Shown piece by piece: positions 8,847-17,428 of a stretch of 64,000 nucleotides of DNA (position 1 is the first letter of the stretch; every line of letters begins with the position of its first letter). The notes under the pieces were generated by a model. It saw only the letters and a list, made by a program, of their open reading frames with translations. It made no database searches and had not been told where the DNA came from. The stretch is from the NCBI RefSeq assembly GCF_023910635.1, contig NZ_JAAVVZ010000002.1:124001-188000 (forward strand), written 5' to 3'. The stretch is from Sphingorhabdus sp. (GTDB taxonomy: Bacteria > Pseudomonadota > Alphaproteobacteria > Sphingomonadales > Sphingomonadaceae). Made by a program: the position numbers and the translations under genes.

Positions 8847-8902
8847 TATCGCGCTGGCCAATCCTAAGCGTCAGGACAACTTGAATCCAAAGCGGGCCGG
8901 AG

Positions 8903-10306
8903 TTATCCGTTGTCCGCGAACGGGTTCTTCGACGAACGGAAGTTGATCCGCACGGGCACAGCGCCAAAATCCAGATCGCGGCGAATACCGTTGAGCAAAT
9001 AGCGCGCATAGCTGGCGGGCAACTCGTCAGTCCGGTTGCCAAAGATGACAAAGGTCGGCGGACGGTTACGCGCTTGAGTCATGTACCGCAGCTTAATCCG
9101 CTTGCCGCCTGGGGCAGGTGGCGGGTTCGCCGAAATCGCGGCTTCAAACCAGCGGTTGAGTATGCCCGTTGGTACGCGCTTGTTCCACGCTTCACGCGCT
9201 TCGAACGCGGCGGAAATCATCTGGTCAAGGCCCTTGCCGGTAAGCCCGGATACAGCGATCATCGGAACACCCTTCAACTGCGACAGGCCTTCTTCGAGCG
9301 CGGCACGAATGCCTCTGAACAGGCCAGCGCCGTCCACGGCTACGTCCCATTTGTTGATCCCGATGATCAGCGCCCGGCCCTCTTGAATGACATGATCGGC
9401 AATTTTCAGGTCCTGCACCTCAAGCCCCTTGGTCGCATCGAGCAGCAGCACGACAACTTCGGCAAAGTCGATCGCGTGGCGCGCGTCAGCGACCGAAAGC
9501 TTTTCCAACTTGTCCTGCACCTTGGCGCGCTTGCGCATTCCGGCGGTATCGATCAAGCGCACGCGGCGCTCGGTTAGTAACGGCGGGATGTTGCCGTCTT
9601 CATCGGGCTCGCCTTGTTTCGGGCTTGGGTCTGTCCAGATCCAGTCCACCGAAATACTGTCGCGGGTAATCCCGGCTTCAGGGCCCGTAATCAGGCGGTT
9701 TTCACCCAATAACTTGTTGATCAGCGTCGATTTACCGGCATTTGGACGCCCTACAATCGCAAGCTTCAATATCGCATCGGGCGCTTCGGGGTCAGGCACT
9801 TCAAACGCGCCGCCGTCAATATGCGGCAGCAAAGATTGAAACAGATCCGCCATGCCTTCGCCATGTTCGCCGCTGATTGCAATGGGGTCACCAAAGCCAA
9901 GCGCATAGCTTTCCAATATGCCATTATCGCCTTGCTTGCCCTCGGCCTTATTGACCGCAAGCACGACCGGCGTCGCACTGCTGCGCAGCCAGCGGGCAAT
10001 TTCTTCGTCAAGCGGGGTTACGCCAACGCGGCCATCGATCAGGAACAGGGCAACTTGCGCACCTGCAATCGCCGCCTCTGTTTGCATCCGCATTCTGCCG
10101 GGCAGGGTGTCGGGATCTTCATCCTCATAACCCGCCGTATCGACAATAGTGAATTCCAGGTCAAACAAGCGACCTTCGCCTTCACGGCGGTCACGCGTGA
10201 CGCCCGGCGTGTCGTCGACCAGCGCGAGTTTCTTGCCAACCAGCCTGTTGAACAAAGTGGACTTGCCGACATTGGGCCGACCGATAATGGCTACCGTCGG
10301 CAACAT
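8903..10306 (-). CDS. der: ribosome-assembly GTPase Der (EngA)
   Basis: A 467-residue protein with two tandem G domains, diagnostic of Der: GRPNVGKST at residues 9-17 with DTAGYEDED, and a second GRPNAGKST near 183 with DTAGMRKRAK and NKWD. The C-terminal KH-like domain ends FVIFGNRTDELPASYARYLL...FRSSKNPF. Der acts in late 50S subunit maturation. It is convergent with bfr and follows bamB on the minus strand with a 24-base gap, so der is probably the last gene of the YfgM-BamB-Der operon, a conserved order in proteobacteria. Confidence 0.97.
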   Translation of the reverse strand: MLPTVAIIGRPNVGKSTLFNRLVGKKLALVDDTPGVTRDRREGEGRLFDLEFTIVDTAGYEDEDPDTLPGRMRMQTEAAIAGAQVALFLIDGRVGVTPLDEEIARWLRSSATPVVLAVNKAEGKQGDNGILESYALGFGDPIAISGEHGEGMADLFQSLLPHIDGGAFEVPDPEAPDAILKLAIVGRPNAGKSTLINKLLGENRLITGPEAGITRDSISVDWIWTDPSPKQGEPDEDGNIPPLLTERRVRLIDTAGMRKRAKVQDKLEKLSVADARHAIDFAEVVVLLLDATKGLEVQDLKIADHVIQEGRALIIGINKWDVAVDGAGLFRGIRAALEEGLSQLKGVPMIAVSGLTGKGLDQMISAAFEAREAWNKRVPTGILNRWFEAAISANPPPAPGGKRIKLRYMTQARNRPPTFVIFGNRTDELPASYARYLLNGIRRDLDFGAVPVRINFRSSKNPFADNG

Positions 10307-10329
10307 GCCGGTACTTCTCCTTTTTAGGC

Positions 10330-11679
10330 CTAACCGCGGAAAGCGGAAATGCGGCCGGAATCATCCAGAATATATAAAGTGTTATTGGCGACAATCGGCG
10401 GAAGCGACAGTTCGGCTTTCAGGTCGGCAACCTCAGTCGCTGTGCCGTCTTCCGGCGCAACCGCCCAGATTGCACCGCGCGAATTGGCAATGATCAAGCG
10501 GCCACCGGCGAGTATCGGGCCATACCAGCTAATGGGGCCCTTTTTCTTCTTTTCATTATCGTAACGCTGCAGCTTTGAAATCCAGCGGATTTTGCCGCTT
10601 GAACGCGCAACGCTCAGCAACCGTGCTTCGTCGGTCATGACGAACACCCATTCGCCCGCCGTCACGGGTGTCGAAATACCCGCAATGTTGATTTCCCAAA
10701 TACGTTGGCCGGTCACGAGTTCATAAGACGCCATGCGTCCGCCTTTACCCAATGCGAAGACGCGGCCACGGTCGATGACCGGGTCGGCATCAATATCGGT
10801 CAGCGTCGAAACCGACGTCGACATCGCGGTGCGCGACAAGGTGTCGTTCCAAAGGCTGCGGCCATTTTCATAACGATAGGCGGCAAGCTCACCACTGGAA
10901 TAGCCAGCGATGACGGTGCCTTGCGCCGCAGCAGGCGCGCCAACGCCGAATATGCCCGACGCGGCAACTGGGCCAGCTTCTTTCCATTGCGGCTCCCCAT
11001 CGCTTTGGCGCAGCGCGTAAATCTGGTTGTCCTGCGTCATCACATATAGGTTGCCGTTGGACAATGTCGGGGCACCGCGCAATGGTCCGGCTGGACGCTT
11101 TTTCCAAACAAGCGCGCCAGTGTCCGCCGCAAGCGCGGCGACATCGCCGACGCCATTGGTGGCAAAAACATTGCTGCTGGTGGCGCTCACGCCGCCGCCA
11201 TAACGTGACGGCTTGCCATCGCTCTCAACCTCAAGCGCGTTCGACCAGATTTGTGCGCCCGTGTTCGCGTCAAATGCCGTAACGCGCGCCGTGGTGTCGA
11301 CGACATAGAGGCGGCCATCGCTCATCACTGGGCTGGCGGCAAGGCGGGCGCGCGGGTTGGCACCAGTTACATCTGCGGTCCAAATGCGTGTCAGGTTTTG
11401 ACCAAGCGCGGCATGACCGGGCGATTTCGACGCATTGCCGCCGGGTTGTGCCCATGCTTCGTTGACTGTCGCTGGCGGCAGGGTGACGGCTACGTCCGCC
11501 AAGGACGCATCGACCTCGGTGTCACGCTCTGTACCCAAAATGCTGACGCGTGCGCCGACGGTCGGCGTGTTGTTCTTCTTACCAGCATCACCGCGCACGC
11601 CATCAAGGACGGCGCAGCCACCAAGCGTCGTTGTCGCGGCGAGCGCCAAAAGCAATTTGGATAGGGTCTTCAATGTCAC
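10330..11679 (-). CDS. bamB: outer-membrane assembly lipoprotein BamB
   Basis: A 449-residue lipoprotein: hydrophobic signal with lipobox TLGGC (lipidated cysteine near residue 22) followed by PQQ-type beta-propeller repeats such as GRLYVVDTTARVTAFDANTG and GNLYVMTQDNQIYALRQSDG. BamB is the propeller accessory of the BAM complex that inserts beta-barrel proteins in the outer membrane. Its start overlaps the stop of the upstream TPR gene by 4 bases (ATGA), indicating translational coupling. Confidence 0.94.
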   Translation of the reverse strand: MTLKTLSKLLLALAATTTLGGCAVLDGVRGDAGKKNNTPTVGARVSILGTERDTEVDASLADVAVTLPPATVNEAWAQPGGNASKSPGHAALGQNLTRIWTADVTGANPRARLAASPVMSDGRLYVVDTTARVTAFDANTGAQIWSNALEVESDGKPSRYGGGVSATSSNVFATNGVGDVAALAADTGALVWKKRPAGPLRGAPTLSNGNLYVMTQDNQIYALRQSDGEPQWKEAGPVAASGIFGVGAPAAAQGTVIAGYSSGELAAYRYENGRSLWNDTLSRTAMSTSVSTLTDIDADPVIDRGRVFALGKGGRMASYELVTGQRIWEINIAGISTPVTAGEWVFVMTDEARLLSVARSSGKIRWISKLQRYDNEKKKKGPISWYGPILAGGRLIIANSRGAIWAVAPEDGTATEVADLKAELSLPPIVANNTLYILDDSGRISAFRG

Positions 11680-12440
11680 TCTCCTTTGGCGGCGGATTCG
11701 CCAGCCTTCGATGCCGCATTGCGGTTTGCCTCAAGCTGAACGGTATCAATACCAAGCGCACCTGCCATTTGCTGCGAACGGCTGCGCAAGGTCTGCGGCG
11801 CGTCATCCTGTTTCGCAATCTGCGCAAAAATGGGGCCTGCCAAATTGTCCTTACCCATTTTCATATAGGCTAAGGCCGTTAATTCGCCCGCGCTGCCGAA
11901 ATAGGGGTGGCCAGCGGTGGCCAGTGGTTTCAACCGGTCAATCACTTGCTGCGGCGGGATGGAGTCAAACTCTGCGCTTATTTGGCGGATCAGGGCCAGA
12001 TCGCGAAATGTCTGCGGCAGGCTGTCGTCGCCTGCAACCTTTGCATAAATGGCAATCGCCTTCTTGGTCTCCCCATCTTCGCCGAGCAGATTTGCCTCCA
12101 CCAATTGCGCCATGGCGCGATATCCGGGTTGATCGGCCTTGGCGAGCGTTGCCAATTTGGCGCGCGCCTCTTTTTCCTGCCCAGCGCGCAACTTGTCCAT
12201 TGCGTCGACAAATTCTTCGCTTTGCAGGTCTGCGGCGGCTTGCACCTGGTTGTTATAGACTATCCAGCCCGCAAAGGCCAAAAGCCCGGCCACGACAGCC
12301 GCCAAAAGCCAGCGGCCATAACGCGTCCAGAAACTGCTGAGATCGCTCGCGCGGACGGCATCGTCAACCTCACGCAAAAATGCCTCGTCGCTGCCGCTCC
12401 GGTCTTTGCCTGCGGGCTTTTCAGTCGGTGTCAAAGCCAA
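11676..12440 (-). CDS. YfgM-like tetratricopeptide membrane protein
   Basis: About 254 residues: a short cytoplasmic N-terminus (FLREVDDAVRASDLSSFWTRYGRW), one membrane helix (LLAAVVAGLLAFAGWIVY) and a periplasmic TPR-like domain, as in YfgM/PpiD-associated proteins encoded beside bamB. The chosen start is TTG at 12440 (MALTPTEKPAG), because GGAGG lies 7 bases upstream of it; longer in-frame starts have no such site. The family works with periplasmic chaperones near the Sec translocon. Confidence 0.88.
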   Translation of the reverse strand: MALTPTEKPAGKDRSGSDEAFLREVDDAVRASDLSSFWTRYGRWLLAAVVAGLLAFAGWIVYNNQVQAAADLQSEEFVDAMDKLRAGQEKEARAKLATLAKADQPGYRAMAQLVEANLLGEDGETKKAIAIYAKVAGDDSLPQTFRDLALIRQISAEFDSIPPQQVIDRLKPLATAGHPYFGSAGELTALAYMKMGKDNLAGPIFAQIAKQDDAPQTLRSRSQQMAGALGIDTVQLEANRNAASKAGESAAKGE

Positions 12441-12508
12441 AAAGGGCCTCCGAATTTGTTCAGTCAAAATTGGTCAGTGCCGTCCTTAGCCCGACTCGGC
12501 CCGATAGG

Positions 12509-12531
12509 CCAGCCTGCTTTATACAGGCTGG
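12509..12531. terminator. stem-loop at the end of panB
   Basis: CCAGCCTG and CAGGCTGG pair over 8 bp around a 7-base loop, overlapping the last codons and stop of panB on the minus strand. No T-run follows in that direction, so it may be a processing or stabilising hairpin rather than an intrinsic terminator. Confidence 0.4.
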
Positions 12532-13385
12532 TATAGCTGGTCGGGCCCCGGGAAGCTGCGGTCGCGGACGCCCGCGGCATAAGCGCGCACGGCGTCTTCG
12601 ACGCTAACACCCATTTCACCGAATTTCTTGACGAATTTCGGTACGCGGTCAAACAGGCCGAGCATGTCTTCGGCGACCAACACTTGGCCGTCGCATTGCG
12701 CAGACGCACCAATGCCGATGGTTGGACAGGCGATTTTCTGCGTGATTTCGATGGCGATATGTTCAAGCACGCCTTCAATCACCATGGCAAAAGCGCCCGC
12801 GTCCGACATCGCAACCGCATCATCGACAATTGATTTTGCTTCTTCCGGGCTTTTGCCGCGCACGCCATAGCCGCCAAGCATGTTCACCGCCTGCGGCGTC
12901 AATCCCACATGCGCCATGACCGGAATGCCGCGTGAGGTCAGGAATTCCACAGTAGGCGCGAGCACCTTGCCGCCTTCCAGCTTCACCGCCGCGGCGCCGG
13001 TTTCTTTCAACAGCCGCGATGCGTTGACAAACGCTTGTTCAGGCGACGCTTCATAGGAACCAAAGGGCATATCGACGATGACTGCGGCGTGATAGCTGCC
13101 GCGCACAACCGCCGCGCCATGCGCCGCCATCATTTCCATTGTCACGGCAACGGTGTGCGGCAGGCCGTAAATCACTTGCCCCAGCGAATCACCGACCAAC
13201 AGCATGTCGCAATGCGGGTCCATCAACTGCGCCATGCGGACGGTATATGCCGTCAACATCACCAGCGGCTCCTTACCCTTTTGCTGCCGGATGCGCGGCA
13301 CGGTCAGGCGTTTCATCGGCGACGGCGTCGGGTTCGCGCGGCTGGTTGAGGTGTCGAAGGTGAGCGTTTTTGAATGTGTGGACAT
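12519..13385 (-). CDS. panB: 3-methyl-2-oxobutanoate hydroxymethyltransferase
   Basis: PanB (288 residues) transfers a hydroxymethyl group from methylene-THF to ketoisovalerate, the first committed step of pantothenate/CoA synthesis. Family motifs: MLTAYTVRMAQLMDPHCDMLLVGDSLGQVIYG, KLEGG, MAHVGLTPQ and ACPTIGIGASAQCDGQVLVAEDMLG. The N-terminus has about 22 extra residues before MKRLTVPRIRQQKG, so an internal start near there is possible. It is divergent from the membrane protein at 13.5 kb. Confidence 0.96.
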   Translation of the reverse strand: MSTHSKTLTFDTSTSRANPTPSPMKRLTVPRIRQQKGKEPLVMLTAYTVRMAQLMDPHCDMLLVGDSLGQVIYGLPHTVAVTMEMMAAHGAAVVRGSYHAAVIVDMPFGSYEASPEQAFVNASRLLKETGAAAVKLEGGKVLAPTVEFLTSRGIPVMAHVGLTPQAVNMLGGYGVRGKSPEEAKSIVDDAVAMSDAGAFAMVIEGVLEHIAIEITQKIACPTIGIGASAQCDGQVLVAEDMLGLFDRVPKFVKKFGEMGVSVEDAVRAYAAGVRDRSFPGPDQLYQPV

Positions 13386-13450
13386 AAGGCGAGGGCCTAG
13401 CCGCTAAACGTGCTGCACGAAAGGAAGAACGGGCGATATGTTACTTAGAG

Positions 13451-13500
13451 TTGACTCAATGTTAAAAATAAATAACATTAAGTGCGAATCAGATAACATT
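13451..13500 (+). promoter_or_regulatory. promoter and probable Xre operator of the membrane protein-regulator pair
   Basis: A plausible promoter TTGACT (13451-13456), 16 bases, TAACAT (13473-13478). An inverted repeat AATGTTA/TAACATT (13458-13464 and 13473-13479) overlaps it and a third half-site TAACATT stands at 13494-13500, just before the ATG at 13512. The arrangement suits autorepression by the Xre protein encoded in the operon (inference). Confidence 0.5.
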
Positions 13501-13511
13501 GGGATTTGCTA

Positions 13512-13937
13512 ATGGCATTTCAGGAAAAGATTGAGTGGCTGACATTGTCGGCGATGGCGGTCGCCTATGGAATATATTTCAGCCTTGTGGCGGCCTATCC
13601 TGCTGGGCCAACGCTTATCGAAACATTGTGGCTTTTCGCTAAGATTTCCGGGGCGCAAATCATTGTCGTTACCTTTGGTGCGATCATCCTTGCCTTGGCC
13701 TTTCGCAAAGAAGGGCAAGCAAAGTCGGACGAGCGTGATCGCGCAATTTCTAGGCGGGGAGCTAGCATTGCTTATTATGTTTTGCTCATCGGGGTCATTC
13801 TCGTTGGCGTTGTCATGCCCTTCGAACAACCACCGGCTGCCAAAATGATAAACGCGACTTTATTTGTTTTGGTGATTGCCGAAGCCGTACGCCATGTGGT
13901 CATGCTGGTTAGTTACCGGAGGGGCTGGCATGGCTAA
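13512..13937 (+). CDS. small four-helix membrane protein
   Basis: A 141-residue protein with four hydrophobic segments (around residues 10-30, 40-62, 85-105 and 113-135) and a charged central loop (FRKEGQAKSDERDRAISRRG). The E-R-D-rich loop before the third helix resembles DUF2178-type proteins that are commonly encoded beside tiny Xre regulators; I do not know a function. The ATG at 13512 is used rather than a TTG two codons upstream. The stop overlaps the regulator start by 8 bases. Confidence 0.75.
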   Translation: MAFQEKIEWLTLSAMAVAYGIYFSLVAAYPAGPTLIETLWLFAKISGAQIIVVTFGAIILALAFRKEGQAKSDERDRAISRRGASIAYYVLLIGVILVGVVMPFEQPPAAKMINATLFVLVIAEAVRHVVMLVSYRRGWHG

Positions 13938-14145
13938 CCCACCATTCACCAACGACATCAGGACGCTTCGGTTCCTCGCTGGCGAAATGACGCAGGGCGA
14001 TCTGGGCGACACAGTGGGCGTCACGCGCCAGACGATTGCCGCAATCGAGCAAGGCAAATATTCCCCCTCGCTGGAGGTCGCGTTTCGCATTGCGCATGTC
14101 TTTGGCAAGCCATTGGAGGAGGTATTCCGCTGGCAGGCCGACTGA
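13930..14145 (+). CDS. Xre-family (YozG-like) transcriptional regulator
   Basis: A 71-residue protein that is essentially one helix-turn-helix: MTQGDLGDTVGVTRQTIAAIEQGKYSPSLEVAFRIAHVF then GKPLEEVFRWQ. The ATG at 13930 has a GGAGGGG site and lies inside the end of the preceding membrane-protein gene, so the two are translated together. Such pairs are usually autoregulated; candidate half-sites are present at 13458-13500. The ligand or signal is unknown. Confidence 0.93.
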   Translation: MANPPFTNDIRTLRFLAGEMTQGDLGDTVGVTRQTIAAIEQGKYSPSLEVAFRIAHVFGKPLEEVFRWQAD

Positions 14146-14155
14146 GGCGCGCGCC

Positions 14156-15226
14156 TTAATGCGAACGCGCCGCCACCGCTTCGGTCACATTGTCGCTGAA
14201 AATGCCGTCAATGCCGGTGGCGAGGAATGCTTTTATCTCTGCTTTCAAGTCACCATGCCCGCGTGGATCAATGCCGGATTTTTGCGCGAGCGGCAGGAAA
14301 TAATTTTCGCGGCGGAATGTCCAGGGGTGGACCGCAAGGCCGACCTTATGTGCGTCCGCGACAAGGGTCGTCGGAGTGCCCAGATTGCCCAGCAAAGTGC
14401 GTGGGATGATGAGCGCCTTATTGGGGCCAATACCATCGGCATAAGTTGCAACGATTTTCAGGCCTTGCGCGCTTGCCATTTGGGGATAGGTCAGGTCGCT
14501 GCGGTCGGGCGGGCTTCCCTTTTCATCCATCAACTGGATCAGGCGCAATTTCGTCTTGGGCCGCAAGGCCTTCAGATAATCAACCTCGAACGATTGAATG
14601 AACACAGGCGCGCTTTTTTCGACATGGCCAAATTTGGTCAGCGCCGCCAGCAACGGCCCCGCATGCGGCAGGCCAATCGCGGTGAAATAGCTTGGGTGCT
14701 TGGTTTCGGGATAGACGCCAATCGCCCGCCCCGTTGCCGCGCTTTGTGCCTTGGCCAGCGCGAGGATCTCGTCAAAGGTCGGGATTTCAAACTGCCCGTC
14801 ATAGGCCATATTGGCCTTGCGCAATTGCGGCAGGCGTTCTTTCGCGCGCAGGGTTTTAAGTTCGGCGAGCGTAAAATCCTCGGTAAACCAGCCCGTCATT
14901 TTCTCGCCATCGATGGTCTTGGTAGTTTTGCGGTCGGTAAATTCGGCCTTGTCCGCAACGTCGGTGGTTTCCGAAATCTCATTCTCATGCCGCGCGACCA
15001 AAATGCCATCCTTGGTCAGCACAAGGTCCGGCTCAATATAATCCGCACCTTGTTCAATCGCGAGGGTGTAGCTTGCCAGCGTATGTTCCGGCCGCTCGCC
15101 CGATGCGCCGCGATGGGCGATGACGATCACTTTGCCTTCAAGCGGTTGTTCCATGGCTTGGCTTTCCGAAATGGAGAAGGGCGACAATAAGAGGGTGGCG
15201 ATCAAGAGGGTGTGCAGGTGTTTCAT
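14156..15226 (-). CDS. glycerophosphodiester phosphodiesterase, exported
   Basis: A 356-residue periplasmic enzyme of the GlpQ type, hydrolysing glycerophosphodiesters to glycerol-3-phosphate and an alcohol. A signal peptide (MKHLHTLLIATLLLSPFSISESQA) precedes the TIM-barrel motif IAHRGASGERPEHTLASY and EPDLVLTKDGILVARHE, which supply the catalytic histidines and metal-binding glutamate/aspartate; the C-terminus has GIDGIFSDN. The ATG at 15226 is preceded by AGGAGG. It converges with the Xre gene. Confidence 0.95.
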   Translation of the reverse strand: MKHLHTLLIATLLLSPFSISESQAMEQPLEGKVIVIAHRGASGERPEHTLASYTLAIEQGADYIEPDLVLTKDGILVARHENEISETTDVADKAEFTDRKTTKTIDGEKMTGWFTEDFTLAELKTLRAKERLPQLRKANMAYDGQFEIPTFDEILALAKAQSAATGRAIGVYPETKHPSYFTAIGLPHAGPLLAALTKFGHVEKSAPVFIQSFEVDYLKALRPKTKLRLIQLMDEKGSPPDRSDLTYPQMASAQGLKIVATYADGIGPNKALIIPRTLLGNLGTPTTLVADAHKVGLAVHPWTFRRENYFLPLAQKSGIDPRGHGDLKAEIKAFLATGIDGIFSDNVTEAVAARSH

Positions 15227-15251
15227 AATGCCTCCTTGCCCCCGCGACGTT

Positions 15252-15608
15252 TCAATTCTGCGACAAAAGCGCGTCCCATTCGGTTGGATTAAAGCCGACG
15301 AGCAAAGCCCCGCCGCCTTCAACCAGTGGCCGTTTAATCATCGACGGGTTGGCAACCATCAACGCAATCGCCTTGGCTGCGTCTATATCGACCTTGTCGG
15401 CATCGGGCAGCTTCTTAAACGTAGTGCCCGCCTTGTTGAGCAGCCTTTCCCAACCAACAACCTCGCTCCACCGCCCCAAATCCGCCGCCGTCACACCCGC
15501 CTTTTTATAATCATGAAAATGATAGCCAAGCCCGCGCGCCTCAAGATAATTGCGTGCCTTTTTGACAGTGTCGCAATTTGGGATGCCGTAGAGGGTGAGG
15601 TTTGACAT
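15252..15608 (-). CDS. ArsC/Spx-family (YffB-like) thioredoxin-fold protein
   Basis: A 118-residue protein with the family start LTLYGIPNCDTVKKARNYL (single redox cysteine C12) and the later signature PSMIKRPLVEGGGALLVGF. These YffB-like members are not proven arsenate reductases. The ATG at 15608 follows AAGGAAAAC. It is 26 bases upstream of the glycerophosphodiesterase on the same strand and divergent from the methyltransferase. Confidence 0.92.
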   Translation of the reverse strand: MSNLTLYGIPNCDTVKKARNYLEARGLGYHFHDYKKAGVTAADLGRWSEVVGWERLLNKAGTTFKKLPDADKVDIDAAKAIALMVANPSMIKRPLVEGGGALLVGFNPTEWDALLSQN

Positions 15609-15721
15609 TGTTTTCCTTGTAGTTTGCCAATTGGCTATGGATAATGAGCAACAAATCATGTTGCTATTTTGTTCTTGAAATTGATTCATACTTTCGATAC
15701 GTCGCCATAGCTGAGAGGTCA

Positions 15722-16882
15722 ATGATGGCGGGAATAGGTTTCACCTTTTACGAGTTTTTTGCCGGCGGCGGCATGGTGCGTGCGGGGCTAGACAATGGCA
15801 ATTGGGACTGCCTATTTGCCAATGATTTTGATCGAAAAAAATGTGAGTCATATGCGCGCAACTGGGGCAGTGACACGTTGGTCTGCGACGATGTCGCGGC
15901 ATTACAGACTTTCGACTTACCGAGTAGGGCAAATTTGGTTTGGGCTTCGTTCCCTTGTCAGGATCTGTCCTTGGCTGGGGGTGGCGCAGGCCTCGGGGGT
16001 GATCGTTCAGGGACGTTCTGGCCATTCTGGCGATTGATGGATGCTTTGATTGCCGACGGTCGTGCACCGGACATATTAGCTCTTGAAAATGTTAGCGGGA
16101 CGCTGACCTCGCACGGCGGCAAAGATTTTGAGGCAATCTGCCGATCCTTCGTGAAGTCGGGGTATCGTGTCGGCGCGGTTGTGGTGGACGCAGCTCTTTT
16201 TGTGCCGCATTCGCGCCCGCGATTGTTTGTTGTCGGTGTCCGGGAAGGCGTTGCAATTCCACGAGGACTCATTGGCGATGGTGCCTCGGCGCAATGGCAC
16301 CCCAAGGCACTCCGCACCGCATATGATAGGCTGCCCAGTGCCTGCAAGGATTTTTGGCTGTGGTGGCGAATTGCACCTCCTGCTCTTTCGGACATACGCT
16401 TTGCTGATCTGATTGAAGAAACCCCAGTTAGCGTTAAGTGGCATTCTGAAATTGAGACGCAAAAGTTGCTTTCAATGATGAGTACCATCAATTTGGCGAA
16501 GGTGCACTATGCCCAACGCGCTGGCCTAAAAATGGTAGGCACTATCTACAAACGAACACGGCATGATGCGCTCGGCCAGAAAGTGCAGCGCGCCGAGGTG
16601 CGATTTGATGACATTGCCGGATGCCTCCGCACTCCTGGCGGCGGCTCTAGCAGGCAAACTATTCTTGTCGTTGACGGCAACACAGTGAAGTCGCGCTTGA
16701 TTTCAACGCGCGAAACGGCTCGTCTGATGGGCCTGCCCGAAGACTATTGCTTGCCTGAAAATTATAATGAGGCATATCACTTAACGGGAGATGGGGTCGT
16801 CGCGCCAGTTGTGCGCCATCTTGCAGAACAATTATTTGAACCACTTCTTCAGGCGACAAAGTGGCGACGGGCAGTGGCATGA
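15722..16882 (+). CDS. DNA (cytosine-5-)-methyltransferase
   Basis: A type II C5-cytosine methyltransferase of about 386 residues. Conserved motifs in order: I FYEFFAGGGMVRAGL (AdoMet), IV SFPCQDLSLAG with the catalytic cysteine near residue 79, VI LENV, VIII PHSRPRLFVVG and C-terminal X (TGDGVVAPVVRHLAEQL). Between VIII and IX lies the target-recognition region; the recognised DNA site cannot be read off. GAGAGG precedes ATG 15722 (ATG 15725 is an equally good alternative). It overlaps the endonuclease start by 4 bases. The partner endonuclease is broken, so this is now an orphan methylase. Confidence 0.95.
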   Translation: MMAGIGFTFYEFFAGGGMVRAGLDNGNWDCLFANDFDRKKCESYARNWGSDTLVCDDVAALQTFDLPSRANLVWASFPCQDLSLAGGGAGLGGDRSGTFWPFWRLMDALIADGRAPDILALENVSGTLTSHGGKDFEAICRSFVKSGYRVGAVVVDAALFVPHSRPRLFVVGVREGVAIPRGLIGDGASAQWHPKALRTAYDRLPSACKDFWLWWRIAPPALSDIRFADLIEETPVSVKWHSEIETQKLLSMMSTINLAKVHYAQRAGLKMVGTIYKRTRHDALGQKVQRAEVRFDDIAGCLRTPGGGSSRQTILVVDGNTVKSRLISTRETARLMGLPEDYCLPENYNEAYHLTGDGVVAPVVRHLAEQLFEPLLQATKWRRAVA

Positions 16883-17428
16883 CGATAATCCCTTGCGAAC
16901 AGAACGCGAAACTTCGCGAGCAAATCGAATCTTTTGCTGAAACCCTAAAGACTGAGGCGCACAGGCTAGGCGATCACGGTTTGGACGAAGCGGAGTTTTA
17001 CAACAGCGGTCTTTTCCGTGGTGCGGTTGAGCGTATTCGAGGACAGTTTTCAGCTACTATGCGCGAAAAGCGGCAATTTGTTTCGCATATTCTTAATTTT
17101 ATGACGGACGGCGGATATATTTCCGATTGGGCATCGGCTGGTGAAAATAATAGGCATGACTATTCGGTCCGTCTGAACTCCGGCAAGATTGCGGCCATTG
17201 AGCTCAAAGGCTGTCTTGATGGCAACAACACCAACATTTTCGAACGTCCTCCACACGCAAATGAGTTTGTGCTTTGGAGCGTTTGCACGAACCCGGGCGC
17301 CGATCCACGCCACAATGCATGGTCAGGAATTCACACCCGACTAAGCGCCGAAATCATTTCACGGTCACAACGTGTCGACGGGCTTATCATCTGGGACATG
17401 GTCTGCGGCACAATTGGGCGACCTTGCC

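Noticed and set aside
8846-8903. Shared terminator between bfr and der
   Set aside because: No stem with a T-run is visible in the 56-base convergent gap.
15240-15722. Arsenate reductase or arsenic resistance cluster
   Set aside because: The ArsC-like protein is of the YffB/Spx type and no arsenic genes are nearby.
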